DNA of 40,144 nt from FLUQ01 sp031548325 (GCA_031548325.1 JAVBRE010000052.1:1-40144), one strand, 5' to 3'. Shown: positions 8,159 through 15,896, counted from the first letter of the stretch. Notes: generated by a model from the sequence alone, not told the origin. Program-made: numbers and translations.

Positions 8159-8305
8159 TATTTCCGCGCGGCGCGCCCCATGTCGGGCGTGCCGTTTTAT
8201 GATCCGGCCTTCGTTTCAGCCTTTCGAGGGAAACAGGCCACACGGGCGGCACTTCGCCGCCCAACCGGTTCCGGACGGATATCCGAGACGATAGAGGGGA
8301 CAGAT

Positions 8306-9865
8306 ATGGACATGCCTCACACGCTAATGGTCGCAGGCGGCCTGCTTGCGGCGGCGCTGGCCGGCTACCTGCTGCACAATGCAGTCAACTCCAAGCGCTT
8401 GAAAGACGCCAAAGACTTTGCCCGCCGCATTGAAGAGGAAGCCCGCAAAGAAGGCCAGGCGCAGAAAAAGGAAATTCTGCTGCAGGGCAAGCATGAGCTG
8501 ATTGAATATAAGCGTCAGGCCGAGCAAGAACTGAAAGAACTTGAACGCGAACTGAAGAACAAAGAAAAAAAACTGGAAGACCACGGCGAAAAACTGGAAG
8601 AAAAGCTGGAAAAGGCCACGGAAAAAGAGCACGAATTGCTCCTGCTGGAAAAAGACCTGGCCCGCAAAGAACGGTCCATTGAAGAAAAAGAGCTGCAACT
8701 CTCTGAAAAAATGACGGAGCAGGAACGCCGGCTGCAAGAAGTTTCCGGTCTGACGGCCGAAGAAGCCAAGGCGCGCCTGATGGAAGAAATCGCGGCCCGG
8801 ACCCGCCATGAGGCGGCCAAAACCATGCGCGTCATTGAAATGGAAGCGCGCGAAACAGCCGACCGCAAGGCCAAAGAAATTATAGCCAATGCCATTCAGC
8901 GTTATGCGGGCGACTACGTCGGCGAACAGACCGTCACCGCCGTGCCCCTGCCCAGTGATGATATGAAAGGCCGGATCATCGGCCGCGAAGGACGCAACAT
9001 CCGCGCCCTTGAAGCGGCCACCGGCGTTGATCTCATTATCGACGATACCCCGGAAACGGTTATTCTATCCGCCTATAACCCGTTGCGCCGCCAGGTGGCC
9101 AAAATGGCCCTGGAACGGCTGATTCAGGACGGGCGCATTCATCCCGCAAGAATCGAGGACATTGTCAAGAAAGCCGAAGAGGAACTGGACGTGCAGATCC
9201 GCGAAGTGGGCCAGCAGGCCACTTTCGACGCCGGGGTGCACGGCATCCACCCCGACGTCATGCGCCTTCTCGGTCAGCTTAAATACAGGACCAGCTTTTC
9301 CCAGAACGTGCTGCAGCATTCTCTGGAAGTCTCATCCCTTTGCGGCATGATGGCCGCCGAACTGGGGCTGGATATCAAAAAAGCCAAACGCGCCGGGCTG
9401 CTTCACGACCTGGGCAAGGCCGTGGACCACGAGGTTGAGGGCCCGCACGCCATCATCGGCGCGGATCTGGCCAAAAAATACGGCGAAAGCAAGGAAATCA
9501 TCCATGCCATCGCCGCCCACCATGAAGATGTGCCGCCCGACACCGTGCTGGCCGTGCTGACTCAGGCCGCGGACTGCCTGTCCGGCGCCCGCCCCGGCGC
9601 CCGCAAGGAACTGCTGCAAAGCTACGTCAAACGCCTGGAAGATCTGGAAGGCATCGCAGCCGCGTTCCAGGGCGTGAGCAAGGCCTACGCCATCCAGGCG
9701 GGACGCGAGTTGCGCGTCATGGTCGATTCCGAATCCGTGGATGACGACACGACCTACATGCTCTGCAAGGATATAGCGGAAAAAATTGAACAGAGCCTGA
9801 CCTATCCCGGCCAGATCAGGGTTACGGTCATCCGCGAACGCAGGGCCGTGGGGATCGCGAAGTAA
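8306..9865 (+). CDS. rny: Ribonuclease Y
   Basis: A 519-residue protein, the usual RNase Y size and domain order. An N-terminal membrane anchor (TLMVAGGLLAAALAGYLL, residues 5-22) is followed by a long charged coiled coil (residues about 30-200). A KH domain follows (KGRIIGREGRNIRALEAATG) and then an HD domain (first His in QHSLEVSSLCG, then the HD in AGLLHDLGKAVDHEVEG, then AAHHEDV). RNase Y is a membrane-tethered endonuclease that starts mRNA decay. The ATG at 8306 is preceded by AGGGGA and puts the membrane segment at the very N-terminus; an in-frame start at 8180 would add 42 residues of unconserved sequence. The 5' untranslated stretch contains a GGGCGGC-acttc-GCCGCCC hairpin around 8248-8266, a possible self-regulatory site. 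Confidence 0.95.
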   Translation: MDMPHTLMVAGGLLAAALAGYLLHNAVNSKRLKDAKDFARRIEEEARKEGQAQKKEILLQGKHELIEYKRQAEQELKELERELKNKEKKLEDHGEKLEEKLEKATEKEHELLLLEKDLARKERSIEEKELQLSEKMTEQERRLQEVSGLTAEEAKARLMEEIAARTRHEAAKTMRVIEMEARETADRKAKEIIANAIQRYAGDYVGEQTVTAVPLPSDDMKGRIIGREGRNIRALEAATGVDLIIDDTPETVILSAYNPLRRQVAKMALERLIQDGRIHPARIEDIVKKAEEELDVQIREVGQQATFDAGVHGIHPDVMRLLGQLKYRTSFSQNVLQHSLEVSSLCGMMAAELGLDIKKAKRAGLLHDLGKAVDHEVEGPHAIIGADLAKKYGESKEIIHAIAAHHEDVPPDTVLAVLTQAADCLSGARPGARKELLQSYVKRLEDLEGIAAAFQGVSKAYAIQAGRELRVMVDSESVDDDTTYMLCKDIAEKIEQSLTYPGQIRVTVIRERRAVGIAK

Positions 9866-9877
9866 TATCCGGAATAC

Positions 9878-9956
9878 GGGGCTCCGCCCCGCACCCCGGC
9901 AGGGGTTGGCCCCTGCACCCGCAATTGTCGTAAATCCGCGCGAAGCGCGGATTTAC
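9878..9956. repeat. GC-rich palindromic repeat with 12-bp terminal hairpin, downstream of rny
   Basis: The 5' module reads CGGGGCTCCGCCCCG then a CACCCCGGCAGGGG-ttgg-CCCCTG hairpin, sharing the GGGGCnCCGCCCC-GCACCCC core with the copy in rnr (25764 onward). It is followed by a perfect 12-bp stem, GTAAATCCGCGC-gaa-GCGCGGATTTAC (9930-9956). There is no T-tract, so it is not a normal terminator. It fills the 108-bp gap between rny and the racemase gene. Confidence 0.75.
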
Positions 9957-9973
9957 GGTTAGATGGAGCCGCT

Positions 9974-10822
9974 ATGCCCCTGTCCCTGCCTTTTTACAAA
10001 CTCAGCCCCGGCGGCAATCCCACGATTCTGGTGCCGGACGCCGCATTGCCCGCGGGCGTTTCACGCGCGGCCCTGGCCCGGGCGCTGATGGACGCGAATC
10101 ATCTGGGCGCGGAACAGGTGGGCTTCATCCGGCCGGACGCGGACCCGCCGCACATGGAAATGATGGGCGGAGAGTTCTGCGTCAACGCCTGCCGCGCGGC
10201 GGCCCTCGTTTTTTCCCTTCTGGGCGGGCTGCCCGTGACAGAAAAAGATGCGGCCGGAAAAGCGGTCGCCTGGTCCGGCGTCATCACCGCTTCGGGGCTG
10301 GATCGGCCCGCCCGGACGAACGTTCGCGCCCTGCCGGGCGGCGGATTCGCCGCTGCCGTGGCCGTGCCTCTGCCGCAACGCGCCGCCCCCGAAAACCTGG
10401 CCCCCGGCATGGTTCTGGTCCGCCTGCCGGGCATCGTCCATCTGCTGCTCGACACGGCTCTGTACCCCCTGCCCGATGACTGGCGGCAGGCGGCCATAGA
10501 CATGCGCCTTGAGCACGGGCTGTCGGAAGAAGAGGCTGTCGGGGTCATCTGGCATGAACGGCTGGAAAGAACAGACAGCCGCCGCATTTATCCGGCTGTC
10601 TGGGTCCGCAACACGGATTCGCTGGTCATGGAAAGCGCCTGCGGTTCCGGTTCTCTGGCGCTCGTCCTGCACCTGTGCAGACAGGACGGAAAAACCGCCG
10701 CCGTGCGCCAGACCAGCGGGCACGACCTGGTTGTGCATCTTGAAAAGGGCCACGCCTGGATCGACGGCCCGGTGGCGCTGACAGCCGAAGGCACGGCCTA
10801 TGTGAATGCGCCCTCCCTGTGA
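9974..10822 (+). CDS. DapF-fold amino-acid racemase/epimerase
   Basis: A 282-residue protein of the diaminopimelate-epimerase superfamily, which uses two cysteines as acid and base without a cofactor. The first is probably C69 in GGEFCVNACRAA (DapF has CGNGxRC here) and the second C223 in ESACGSGSLAL (DapF: ACGTG). The N-terminal part is short and lacks the DapF hallmark F-x-K-M-x-G-x-G-N-D. The first motif carries V-N-A in place of G-N-G. These departures argue against housekeeping DapF and favour a racemase of another amino acid, for example relatives of the histidine racemase CntK of opine-metallophore systems; no metallophore genes are adjacent. The ATG at 9974 follows GATGGAGCCGCT with a weak GGAG. 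Confidence 0.72.
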   Translation: MPLSLPFYKLSPGGNPTILVPDAALPAGVSRAALARALMDANHLGAEQVGFIRPDADPPHMEMMGGEFCVNACRAAALVFSLLGGLPVTEKDAAGKAVAWSGVITASGLDRPARTNVRALPGGGFAAAVAVPLPQRAAPENLAPGMVLVRLPGIVHLLLDTALYPLPDDWRQAAIDMRLEHGLSEEEAVGVIWHERLERTDSRRIYPAVWVRNTDSLVMESACGSGSLALVLHLCRQDGKTAAVRQTSGHDLVVHLEKGHAWIDGPVALTAEGTAYVNAPSL

Positions 10823-11085
10823 ATCTCAGTGGAACAATTATTGCCGCGGCAGCTGAAAGACTATTTTTTGACGCTGCCCCGGACGCCACGCCGGACAGGG
10901 CGCTGTATACCGGAGACTGGTGATGGGGCTCTCTCTGCGCAATCACAGCGCCGCTCATCTGCTCCCTTCCGGGCGGCAGGGCAAGGTCCACGGGCAGGAC
11001 CGTATTTCATCGTAGATTGGCGCGTCCCGCCCTTTTCCGAGACCCGCGGAGAGATCGGAGCGTCCAGGACACAGAATCCGCATTT
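10819..11085 (+). other. Degenerate stretch with two short overlapping frames, no convincing gene
   Basis: After the racemase stop, a 34-codon frame starting GTG (10819-10923) is followed by an overlapping 31-codon frame from ATG 10922 that reads MGLSLRNHSAAHLLPSG. The NHSAAHLL piece resembles the HxxxH segment of AlaRS-type editing domains, suggesting a decayed alaX-like fragment, but the similarity is a few residues only. Codon use is coding-like but every frame is soon closed. No ribosome-binding site or complete domain was found. Confidence 0.3.
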
Positions 11086-11086
11086 C

Positions 11087-11275
11087 TAGAACAACTCATT
11101 TATTTCATTCATGAATTGCTCTAGAGCATTTTGACTTTGAAATTATACAATTGAAGTCGCGTAACGGCACAGAATTAAGCACATAACAATGCTAAATTAC
11201 AAAGATAAACGACACGCTTCGCGGGCATCCGCTTCGCGTCTGCCGAGCAATTTCAAAGAAAAATTGCTCTAGAAA
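11087..11275. repeat. TCTAGAGCA palindromic repeat overlapping the purM stop codon
   Basis: An AT-rich island in GC-rich DNA. A first 40-bp palindrome runs from TCTAGAACAACTCAT (11088) to ATGAATTGCTCTAGA (11126). A larger unit then begins with TCTAGAGCATTTTGACTTTG and ends, inverted, with AGCAATTTCAAAG...TGCTCTAGA at 11273. Near the purM end it has the hairpin GAGCAATTT/AAATTGCTC and, read on the minus strand, GGCAGACGCGAAGCG followed by a GCCCGCGAAGCG block. The same order of blocks is seen at 15897-16046. The TAG stop codon of purM (11269-11271) lies inside the terminal TCTAGA. Confidence 0.7.
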
Positions 11276-12333
11276 CTGACGACCACCCGGTCTTCCTGCT
11301 TCGAGGCCAGCCGCTCGACCGAACCGATGGCCCAGGCCGGCTGCTGCATGGCGGAAAGGCGGTGCAGAACTTCTTCCTGCGCGTCCTGCCCCACGACCAG
11401 AACATAGCCGATGCCGCAGTTAAAAATTTGCAACATTTCCGGCCAGGCCAGTTTGCCCTGCTCCATCAGCCAGGTGAATAAGCGGGGAACGGGCCAGGAT
11501 CCGAAGTTGATGTGCGCGCCCACCTGCTGCGGCAGCACGCGGGGAATATTGTCGTAAAAACCGCCGCCCGTAATGTGCGCCATGCCTTTGATCGGCAAGT
11601 CGCGCAACAGGGAACGCACGCAGTCCACATAAATTTTGGTGGGCTCCAGAAAAATCTCGGCCACGGTTTTATCCGTGCCGGGAAGAATGGCCTCTCCCGT
11701 CAGGCCGCTCTTGGCGAGCAGCTTGCGGGCCAGGGAATAGCCGTTGGAATGCAGCCCAGACGAAGCAAGGCCGATAAGCACGTCGCCCACCCTGACCGAA
11801 GAACCGTCCACAATTTTGCTGTTGTCCACAATACCCACGCAGAACCCGGCCAGATCGTACTCGCCGGACGCATACATGGAAGGCATCTCGGCGGTTTCGC
11901 CGCCCAGCAGGGCACAGCCCGCGCGGCGACAGCCCTCGGCCACCCCGCTGATGACCGCAGCCGCTTTGTCTACATCCAACTTGCCGGTGGCGAAGTAATC
12001 CAGAAAAAAGAGAGGGCGCGCGCCTTGCACGATGACGTCGTTGGCGCTCATGGCCACCAGGTCTATGCCCACAGTGTCGTGTTTGTCGAATTCAAAAGCC
12101 AGCTTCAGCTTGGTGCCCACCCCGTCGGTGGAAGCCACCAGCACCGGCGCTTCCATGCCGCCGAGATCGGGTTTGAACAAACCGCCGAATCCGCCGAGAT
12201 CGGAGTACACCCCTTGAATATGGGTGCCGGCGACCATAGATTTGATACGGGCAACCAGATCATTTCCGGCATTGATGTCAACGCCCGATTCGGTGTAGGC
12301 TTTGGCTCTGGCTGTTGTTTTTTTGGGAGACAT
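11269..12333 (-). CDS. purM: PurM phosphoribosylformylglycinamidine cyclo-ligase (AIR synthetase)
   Basis: A 354-residue protein of the PurM/selenophosphate synthetase fold. Landmarks in order are TESGVDINAGNDLV, the VASTDGVGTKLKLA motif, DLVAMSANDVIVQGA, LLGGETAEMPSMY, GLASSGLHSNGYSLAR and MAHITGGGFYDNIPR, all diagnostic for PurM. It closes the imidazole ring of AIR in purine synthesis, using ATP. The start at 12333 has GGAG upstream and gives family length; extra in-frame sequence upstream is not conserved. Its stop codon lies within a palindromic repeat. It is divergent from the small secreted protein gene (26 bases between start codons), so their control regions overlap. Confidence 0.96.
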   Translation of the reverse strand: MSPKKTTARAKAYTESGVDINAGNDLVARIKSMVAGTHIQGVYSDLGGFGGLFKPDLGGMEAPVLVASTDGVGTKLKLAFEFDKHDTVGIDLVAMSANDVIVQGARPLFFLDYFATGKLDVDKAAAVISGVAEGCRRAGCALLGGETAEMPSMYASGEYDLAGFCVGIVDNSKIVDGSSVRVGDVLIGLASSGLHSNGYSLARKLLAKSGLTGEAILPGTDKTVAEIFLEPTKIYVDCVRSLLRDLPIKGMAHITGGGFYDNIPRVLPQQVGAHINFGSWPVPRLFTWLMEQGKLAWPEMLQIFNCGIGYVLVVGQDAQEEVLHRLSAMQQPAWAIGSVERLASKQEDRVVVSF

Positions 12334-12359
12334 GCATTTCTCCGAAAGAGGATATTTAC

Positions 12360-12776
12360 ATGAAAAGTATAGACGTTTTACCCGCACTGCGCAAGGAAAA
12401 GGACATGGGGCTCCAAGGTCGCGCAAAGCCCGCGACCCTTTGCACCGTCCTGCCGCGTCTCATGCTGGCGGCCTTGTTCGCGCTGGCTGTCGTCGGAACG
12501 GCTCCGGCGGCCGGCGGTGACATAGAAATGGGCACCGGCAGGATGGGCTCCATCGGCACGGACCCGGACAGCGGCGACCGGCTCATGACCACTCCGTCCC
12601 CTGTGCCGCAGCAGCAGGACCAGGGGCCGCAGACCATCATCGTGAGCCCTGAAATCGATCTGCAGCGGCCGGGATACGGTCCGACTCCGCCCAGGCCCTA
12701 TCCGCCGGGACCGCGCCCCTACGGTCCGCCCGGACGGGGAGCGCCCTATCCGCTTCCTCCGCCCAGAGGCAGGTAG
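12360..12776 (+). CDS. Small secreted proline-rich hypothetical protein
   Basis: A 138-residue protein not recognised as a named family. A basic N-terminal stretch leads into a hydrophobic signal segment (RLMLAALFALAVVGTAPAAGG, residues about 38-58), predicting export. The mature part has an acidic, Gly/Met-rich segment and then a C-terminal third dominated by Pro, Gly, Arg and Tyr (PPRPYPPGPRPYGPPGRG style). ATG 12360 has AGAGG nine bases upstream; an alternative ATG at 12405, preceded by AAGGAC, would shorten the region before the signal peptide to a more normal length and may be the true start. The IS3-family element begins 3 bases after the stop. Function unknown; a cell-surface or periplasmic role is inferred only from the signal. 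Confidence 0.6.
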   Translation: MKSIDVLPALRKEKDMGLQGRAKPATLCTVLPRLMLAALFALAVVGTAPAAGGDIEMGTGRMGSIGTDPDSGDRLMTTPSPVPQQQDQGPQTIIVSPEIDLQRPGYGPTPPRPYPPGPRPYGPPGRGAPYPLPPPRGR

Positions 12777-12836
12777 AAGTGGATCCCAAAATTTGGACAG
12801 GTGTGATAGCTACTCACCCAGACGAGGAGACCACAG

Positions 12837-13121
12837 ATGTCCAAACGAAAGAACCATGCTCCGGCGTTCAAGGCCAGGGTCGCCCTGGCCGCCCTTTCCG
12901 GCGAGAAGACCATTGCTGAACTCAGTTCCGAATTCGGCGTCCACCAGACGCTCATCCATAAATGGATGAAGCAGCTCAAAGAGTCGGCGGCGGGCGTCTT
13001 TTCCGGCGAAATCAAGACGGAAGAGGCCAAAAGGGAAAAGCAGCTGCATGAGCTTCATGCCAAAATCGGCCAACTCACCGTGGAACGCGATTTTTTAGCC
13101 GAAGCCTGGGGGAAGCGGTGA
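12837..13121 (+). CDS. IS3-family transposase OrfA
   Basis: A 94-residue helix-turn-helix protein (KRKNHAPAFKARVALAALSG, then ELSSEFGVHQTLIHKWMKQL) with a C-terminal leucine-zipper-like coil (EKQLHELHAKIGQLTVERDFL). It recognises the IS ends. SD AGGAG lies 11 bases upstream (GACGAGGAGACCACAG). Its TGA overlaps the OrfB GTG as GTGA. Most IS3-family elements make an OrfAB fusion by -1 frameshifting on an A-rich slippery run; no such run is seen in the overlap, so reinitiation is more likely here. Confidence 0.92.
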   Translation: MSKRKNHAPAFKARVALAALSGEKTIAELSSEFGVHQTLIHKWMKQLKESAAGVFSGEIKTEEAKREKQLHELHAKIGQLTVERDFLAEAWGKR

Positions 13122-13966
13122 GCGTCTCCCGCAGGCAAAGCATGGTCGTTTCCGGCCATGAGACGCTCAGCGTCGTCCGGCAGTGCGCCTTGCTCAGCAT
13201 CGCCCGCTCCGGCCTGTACTACAAAAGAACCGGCGAATCGGCCATAAACCTCGCGCTGATGCAGGAAATCGACCGGGCGTTCACCGAATGGCCGTTTCTG
13301 GGGGTGCGTCAGATGTGCCGTTACCTTGCGTCTCTGGGGTACAGCGCCGGCAGGAAACGCGTCCGCCGCCTGATGCGGCTGATGGGACTCATGGCGGTGT
13401 ACCAGAAGCCGAAAACCAGCGTGCCGAACCCGGAACACAAGCGTTATCCCTATTTGCTGCGCGGCCTGACCATAGACCGGCCCAACCAAGTCTGGTGCGC
13501 GGACATCACCTACATCCCCATGCGCAAAGGCTTTCTGTATCTGGTCGCCGTCATGGACTGGCACAGCCGGAAAGTGTTGTCATGGCGGTTGTCCAACACC
13601 ATGGAAGTGGATTTCTGCGTTTCAGCCCTGGAAGAGGCCTTGGCGAAATACGGCTCCCCGGATATCTTCAACACCGACCAGGGCAGCCAGTTTACCAGCT
13701 TTGCCTTTACAAATGTCTTGCGGGAGAATGGAATCCGCATCTCCATGGACGGCCGTGGTCGCTGGCTGGACAACGTGTTTATCGAACGTCTCTGGCGCTC
13801 GCTCAAGTACGAGAATGTGTATCTGAACGCATACGAGACCGGCTCTGAAGCCCGCGCGGGCATCGGCAGGTGGATCGACTTCTACAACCAGACCCGGCCA
13901 CACAGCAGTCTGGACGGAACAACCCCGGAGCGCTGCTACCATGAAGGTTTGTTAAAGGCAGCCTGA
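13118..13966 (+). CDS. IS3-family transposase OrfB (DDE catalytic subunit)
   Basis: A 282-residue rve/DDE integrase-core protein. An N-terminal HTH_21-like region (YLASLGYSAGRKRVRRLMRLMGL) precedes the catalytic core, whose acidic triad is seen in WCADITYIPM (D), FNTDQGSQFTS (D) and NVFIERLWRSLKYE (E), followed by the family's FYNQTRPHSSLDGTTPE. All three residues and the flanking motifs are intact, so the element may be active. It starts at GTG 13118 in a GTGA overlap with OrfA. Confidence 0.92.
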   Translation: MSVSRRQSMVVSGHETLSVVRQCALLSIARSGLYYKRTGESAINLALMQEIDRAFTEWPFLGVRQMCRYLASLGYSAGRKRVRRLMRLMGLMAVYQKPKTSVPNPEHKRYPYLLRGLTIDRPNQVWCADITYIPMRKGFLYLVAVMDWHSRKVLSWRLSNTMEVDFCVSALEEALAKYGSPDIFNTDQGSQFTSFAFTNVLRENGIRISMDGRGRWLDNVFIERLWRSLKYENVYLNAYETGSEARAGIGRWIDFYNQTRPHSSLDGTTPERCYHEGLLKAA

Positions 13967-14021
13967 TAAGGGAAAAGACAAGCTAAGAAACCGCTGTCGC
14001 CTGTCCGAACATTGGGGACCA

Positions 14022-14075
14022 CCTCTCCGAAATTTGCTCAAAAATGTCTTGACTCAAAGGGCGGGTCTATACATG
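14022..14075. repeat. Remnant of the AGAGCA palindromic repeat at the IS3 right flank
   Basis: Directly outside the IS right end are GAAATTTGCTC (half of an AGAGCA/TGCTCT hairpin) and GACTCAAAGGGCGGGTCTAT (14051-14070) continuing ACATG. The second block recurs at 15975-15998 as GACTCAAAGGGCGGTCTATA then CGTG, inside the repeat after the GNAT gene. It looks like a truncated copy of that repeat. Confidence 0.5.
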
Positions 14076-14135
14076 CCTTTAACACAGGCCGCCCCGGCCT
14101 GTGCGCATTCCACCTTTCACGACGCGAGGATGCCC

Positions 14136-15167
14136 ATGGCCGTACCTGCCGTTCTCTGGGAAAGCGCAATTGACGCGAAAATCCGCTGTATTCTCTGTGC
14201 TCACTATTGCCGTATCCCCGAAGGGGAAAGCGGGCGCTGCCGGGTACGCTTCAACCAGGGCGGCAGGCTGTACAGCCTGGCCTCCGACAATATCGTCTCG
14301 GCCAATCCGGACCCTGTGGAAAAGAAACCCCTCTTTCACTTCCTGCCGGGCAGCATCGCCTTTTCCGTGGGCACTCCCGGCTGCAACATGACCTGTTCGT
14401 TCTGCCAGAACCACAGCCTCTCGCAGGGTCCCCCGCCCCTTCGAACGCCGCTTGAACCCCTGCCGGACGAATACGCCGGCCGCGTCGTGCGCGCGGCTCT
14501 GGATGCGGGGGCGAAAAGCATCGCATATACTTACAACGAACCCACGGTGGCAGTCGAACTGGTGCGGGCCGCCGCCGCCAGGGCTCTGAACGCGGGTCTG
14601 GCCAATATTCTGATCAGCAACGGCTATCAGAGCCCTGAATGTATGGAAATGCTGCAAAGCTTGATCCAGGCGGCGAATTTCGACCTCAAATCGTTTCGGG
14701 ACGATTTTTACACGACATACTGCGGCGCGCGTTTAAAACCCGTGCTGCGCACTCTTGAGCAGGCCGTCGCTTATGGCTGGTGGATTGAGATCACGACCCT
14801 GCTTATTCCCGGCCGCAACGATTCCGACAAAGAACTGCGCGACATCGCCCGCTTTATCAAAGAAAACCTGGGAAAACAGGTGCCCTGGCACATATCGCGC
14901 TTTCATCCCGCCTTTCGCATGCGTGACGCGCCCGTCACCCCCCTGGCAGATCTGGAACGCGCCCACGCCGTCGGCCGTGCGGAAGGATTGCTGTTCGTTT
15001 ACGCCGGCAACGTGCCGGGCCATGCGTCCGAGAGCACTTTCTGTCCTTCCTGCGAAGCTCTGTTCATCCGGCGCGCCGGCTACCGTTGCGAGCCGCCCGC
15101 ATCCGGCCGCTGCGCGGCGTGCGGGACTTCCGTTCCCGGCGTCTGGGGTTTTCCTGCAGCCGGGTAG
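14136..15167 (+). CDS. AmmeMemoRadiSam-system radical SAM protein (AmrS-like)
   Basis: A 343-residue radical SAM protein. Its N-terminal zinc-like pair (CILCAHYCRIPEGESGRC) is followed by the cluster motif CNMTCSFC in SVGTPGCNMTCSFCQNH, then YTYNEPTVAVEL, LISNGYQSPE, NFDLKSF and ITTLLIPGRNDS. These match the PflA-like protein encoded with Memo and AMMECR1 domains in many anaerobes. A C-terminal CPSC...CAAC rubredoxin-like region completes it. The family's substrate is unknown to me; Memo and AMMECR1 partners are not in this window. The start at 14136 has GAGGA five bases upstream; ATG 14130 is the alternative. It is the first gene after the IS and repeat remnant and may be transcribed from a promoter near the IS end. 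Confidence 0.85.
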   Translation: MAVPAVLWESAIDAKIRCILCAHYCRIPEGESGRCRVRFNQGGRLYSLASDNIVSANPDPVEKKPLFHFLPGSIAFSVGTPGCNMTCSFCQNHSLSQGPPPLRTPLEPLPDEYAGRVVRAALDAGAKSIAYTYNEPTVAVELVRAAAARALNAGLANILISNGYQSPECMEMLQSLIQAANFDLKSFRDDFYTTYCGARLKPVLRTLEQAVAYGWWIEITTLLIPGRNDSDKELRDIARFIKENLGKQVPWHISRFHPAFRMRDAPVTPLADLERAHAVGRAEGLLFVYAGNVPGHASESTFCPSCEALFIRRAGYRCEPPASGRCAACGTSVPGVWGFPAAG

Positions 15168-15203
15168 GTCCCGGTACAATTTGCGTCAGTTTCGCCTGCC
15201 CCT

Positions 15204-15233
15204 CTTGACCTGAGGTCAAGCTTTCCCTATATG
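15204..15233 (+). promoter_or_regulatory. Sigma-70-type promoter with operator palindrome before the GNAT gene
   Basis: A -35 TTGACC (15205-15210), a 17-base spacer and a -10 TATATG (15228-15233) form a good promoter. The -35 lies in the odd-centred palindrome CTTGACCTGAGGTCAAG (15204-15220), 8 bp per arm, a likely repressor site. The roughly 110-base leader that follows holds the hairpin TGCGCGCA-gcggt-TGCGCGCA (about 15285-15305) and ATGGAA-ttttcc-TTCCAT (15303-15320). Confidence 0.6.
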
Positions 15234-15350
15234 TGCTTTCACTGGGGTTCTCTCGCTTCTTTTACGGAGGGCTTTTCGGTCGTGCGCGCAGCGGTTGCGC
15301 GCATGGAATTTTCCTTCCATAACCTTATATTTCGTTCAACGAGAACACCC

Positions 15351-15884
15351 ATGAATTTCGCCGAAGCCACGGCTGAAGACACGGACACACTGGCCCAGCT
15401 TATTCGCGCCTTTTACGACGAAGAACCCGACCTTCAACTGTTCAGCCCCGAAGAATCCCACCGCCGGGCCGCGGAAATAATCGCTCTTTCCAACAACCTT
15501 ATTTTCCCGCTGCTCATCCGCCAGGGCGACCAGGTCATCGGCCACGCCTTGATGGTGCCGTATTATTCTAACGAATTCGGCGGTCTTCTGGTCATGCTGG
15601 ACGAATTTTTCATTCTGGCCGAATACCGCAGCCACGGCGTGGGCGGCGAAGCCATTGAAAAACTCAAAGCCTGGGCCGTGGACCAGGGGTACCAGGGCAT
15701 GACCCTGGAAATTACCGACGCCAACAACAAAGCCCTGCCTTTCTATGAACGGCACGAGTTTGCGGTGCCCCCTCGCAAAATCATGTACTGGTTTCCGGAA
15801 CAATGGACGCGGTCCGTTTCCTGCGGCCGTTTTGCGGGAAAAGCCGACGTGGCCATTCTGGCGGGAGCGGAAGAAAGCCGCTGA
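15351..15884 (+). CDS. GNAT-family N-acetyltransferase
   Basis: A 177-residue GNAT fold protein. Residues about 52-62 give the first beta strands (PLLIRQGDQVIGHALMVPYY), then LDEFFILAEYRSHGVGGEAIEKL, whose R-S-H-G-V-G-G is the acetyl-CoA pyrophosphate loop (Q/RxxGxG/A), and the late DANNKALPFYERHEF strand-helix. The acceptor is unknown. The ATG at 15351 begins MNFAEATAEDTDTLAQLI as GNATs do. No clear ribosome-binding site precedes it. A palindromic repeat begins 12 bases after the stop. Confidence 0.85.
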   Translation: MNFAEATAEDTDTLAQLIRAFYDEEPDLQLFSPEESHRRAAEIIALSNNLIFPLLIRQGDQVIGHALMVPYYSNEFGGLLVMLDEFFILAEYRSHGVGGEAIEKLKAWAVDQGYQGMTLEITDANNKALPFYERHEFAVPPRKIMYWFPEQWTRSVSCGRFAGKADVAILAGAEESR

Positions 15885-15896
15885 GCGGCGGCCTCA

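Larger units (their letters stand above)
12780..14021 (+). mobile_element. IS3-family insertion sequence, 1242 bp
   Basis: Two overlapping transposase frames are bounded by imperfect terminal inverted repeats of about 24 bp: left TGGATCCCAAAATTTGGACA (12780 onward) and right, read inverted, TGGTCCCCAATGTTCGGACA (ending at 14021), both continuing AGG. The ends begin TG and end CA as expected for the family. No 3-4 bp target duplication is visible: the left flank is AAG and the right flank CCT. The right flank carries a remnant of the AGAGCA repeat family, so a deletion beside the IS may have removed one side. Confidence 0.88.

Noticed and set aside
9930..9956. Rho-independent terminator after rny
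   Set aside because: The 12-bp stem is perfect but not followed by T residues; treated as part of the repeat.
10880..11000. Possible SRP 4.5S RNA on the minus strand (CCCGGAAGGGAGCAG)
   Set aside because: The GGAA tetraloop and AGCAG match, but the 5' symmetric-loop bases expected as CAGG read GCCG, and no long rod or conserved flanks could be folded.
10919..11015. alaX-like editing-domain pseudogene
   Set aside because: Only NHSAAHLL and a short flank resemble the family; too little to call.
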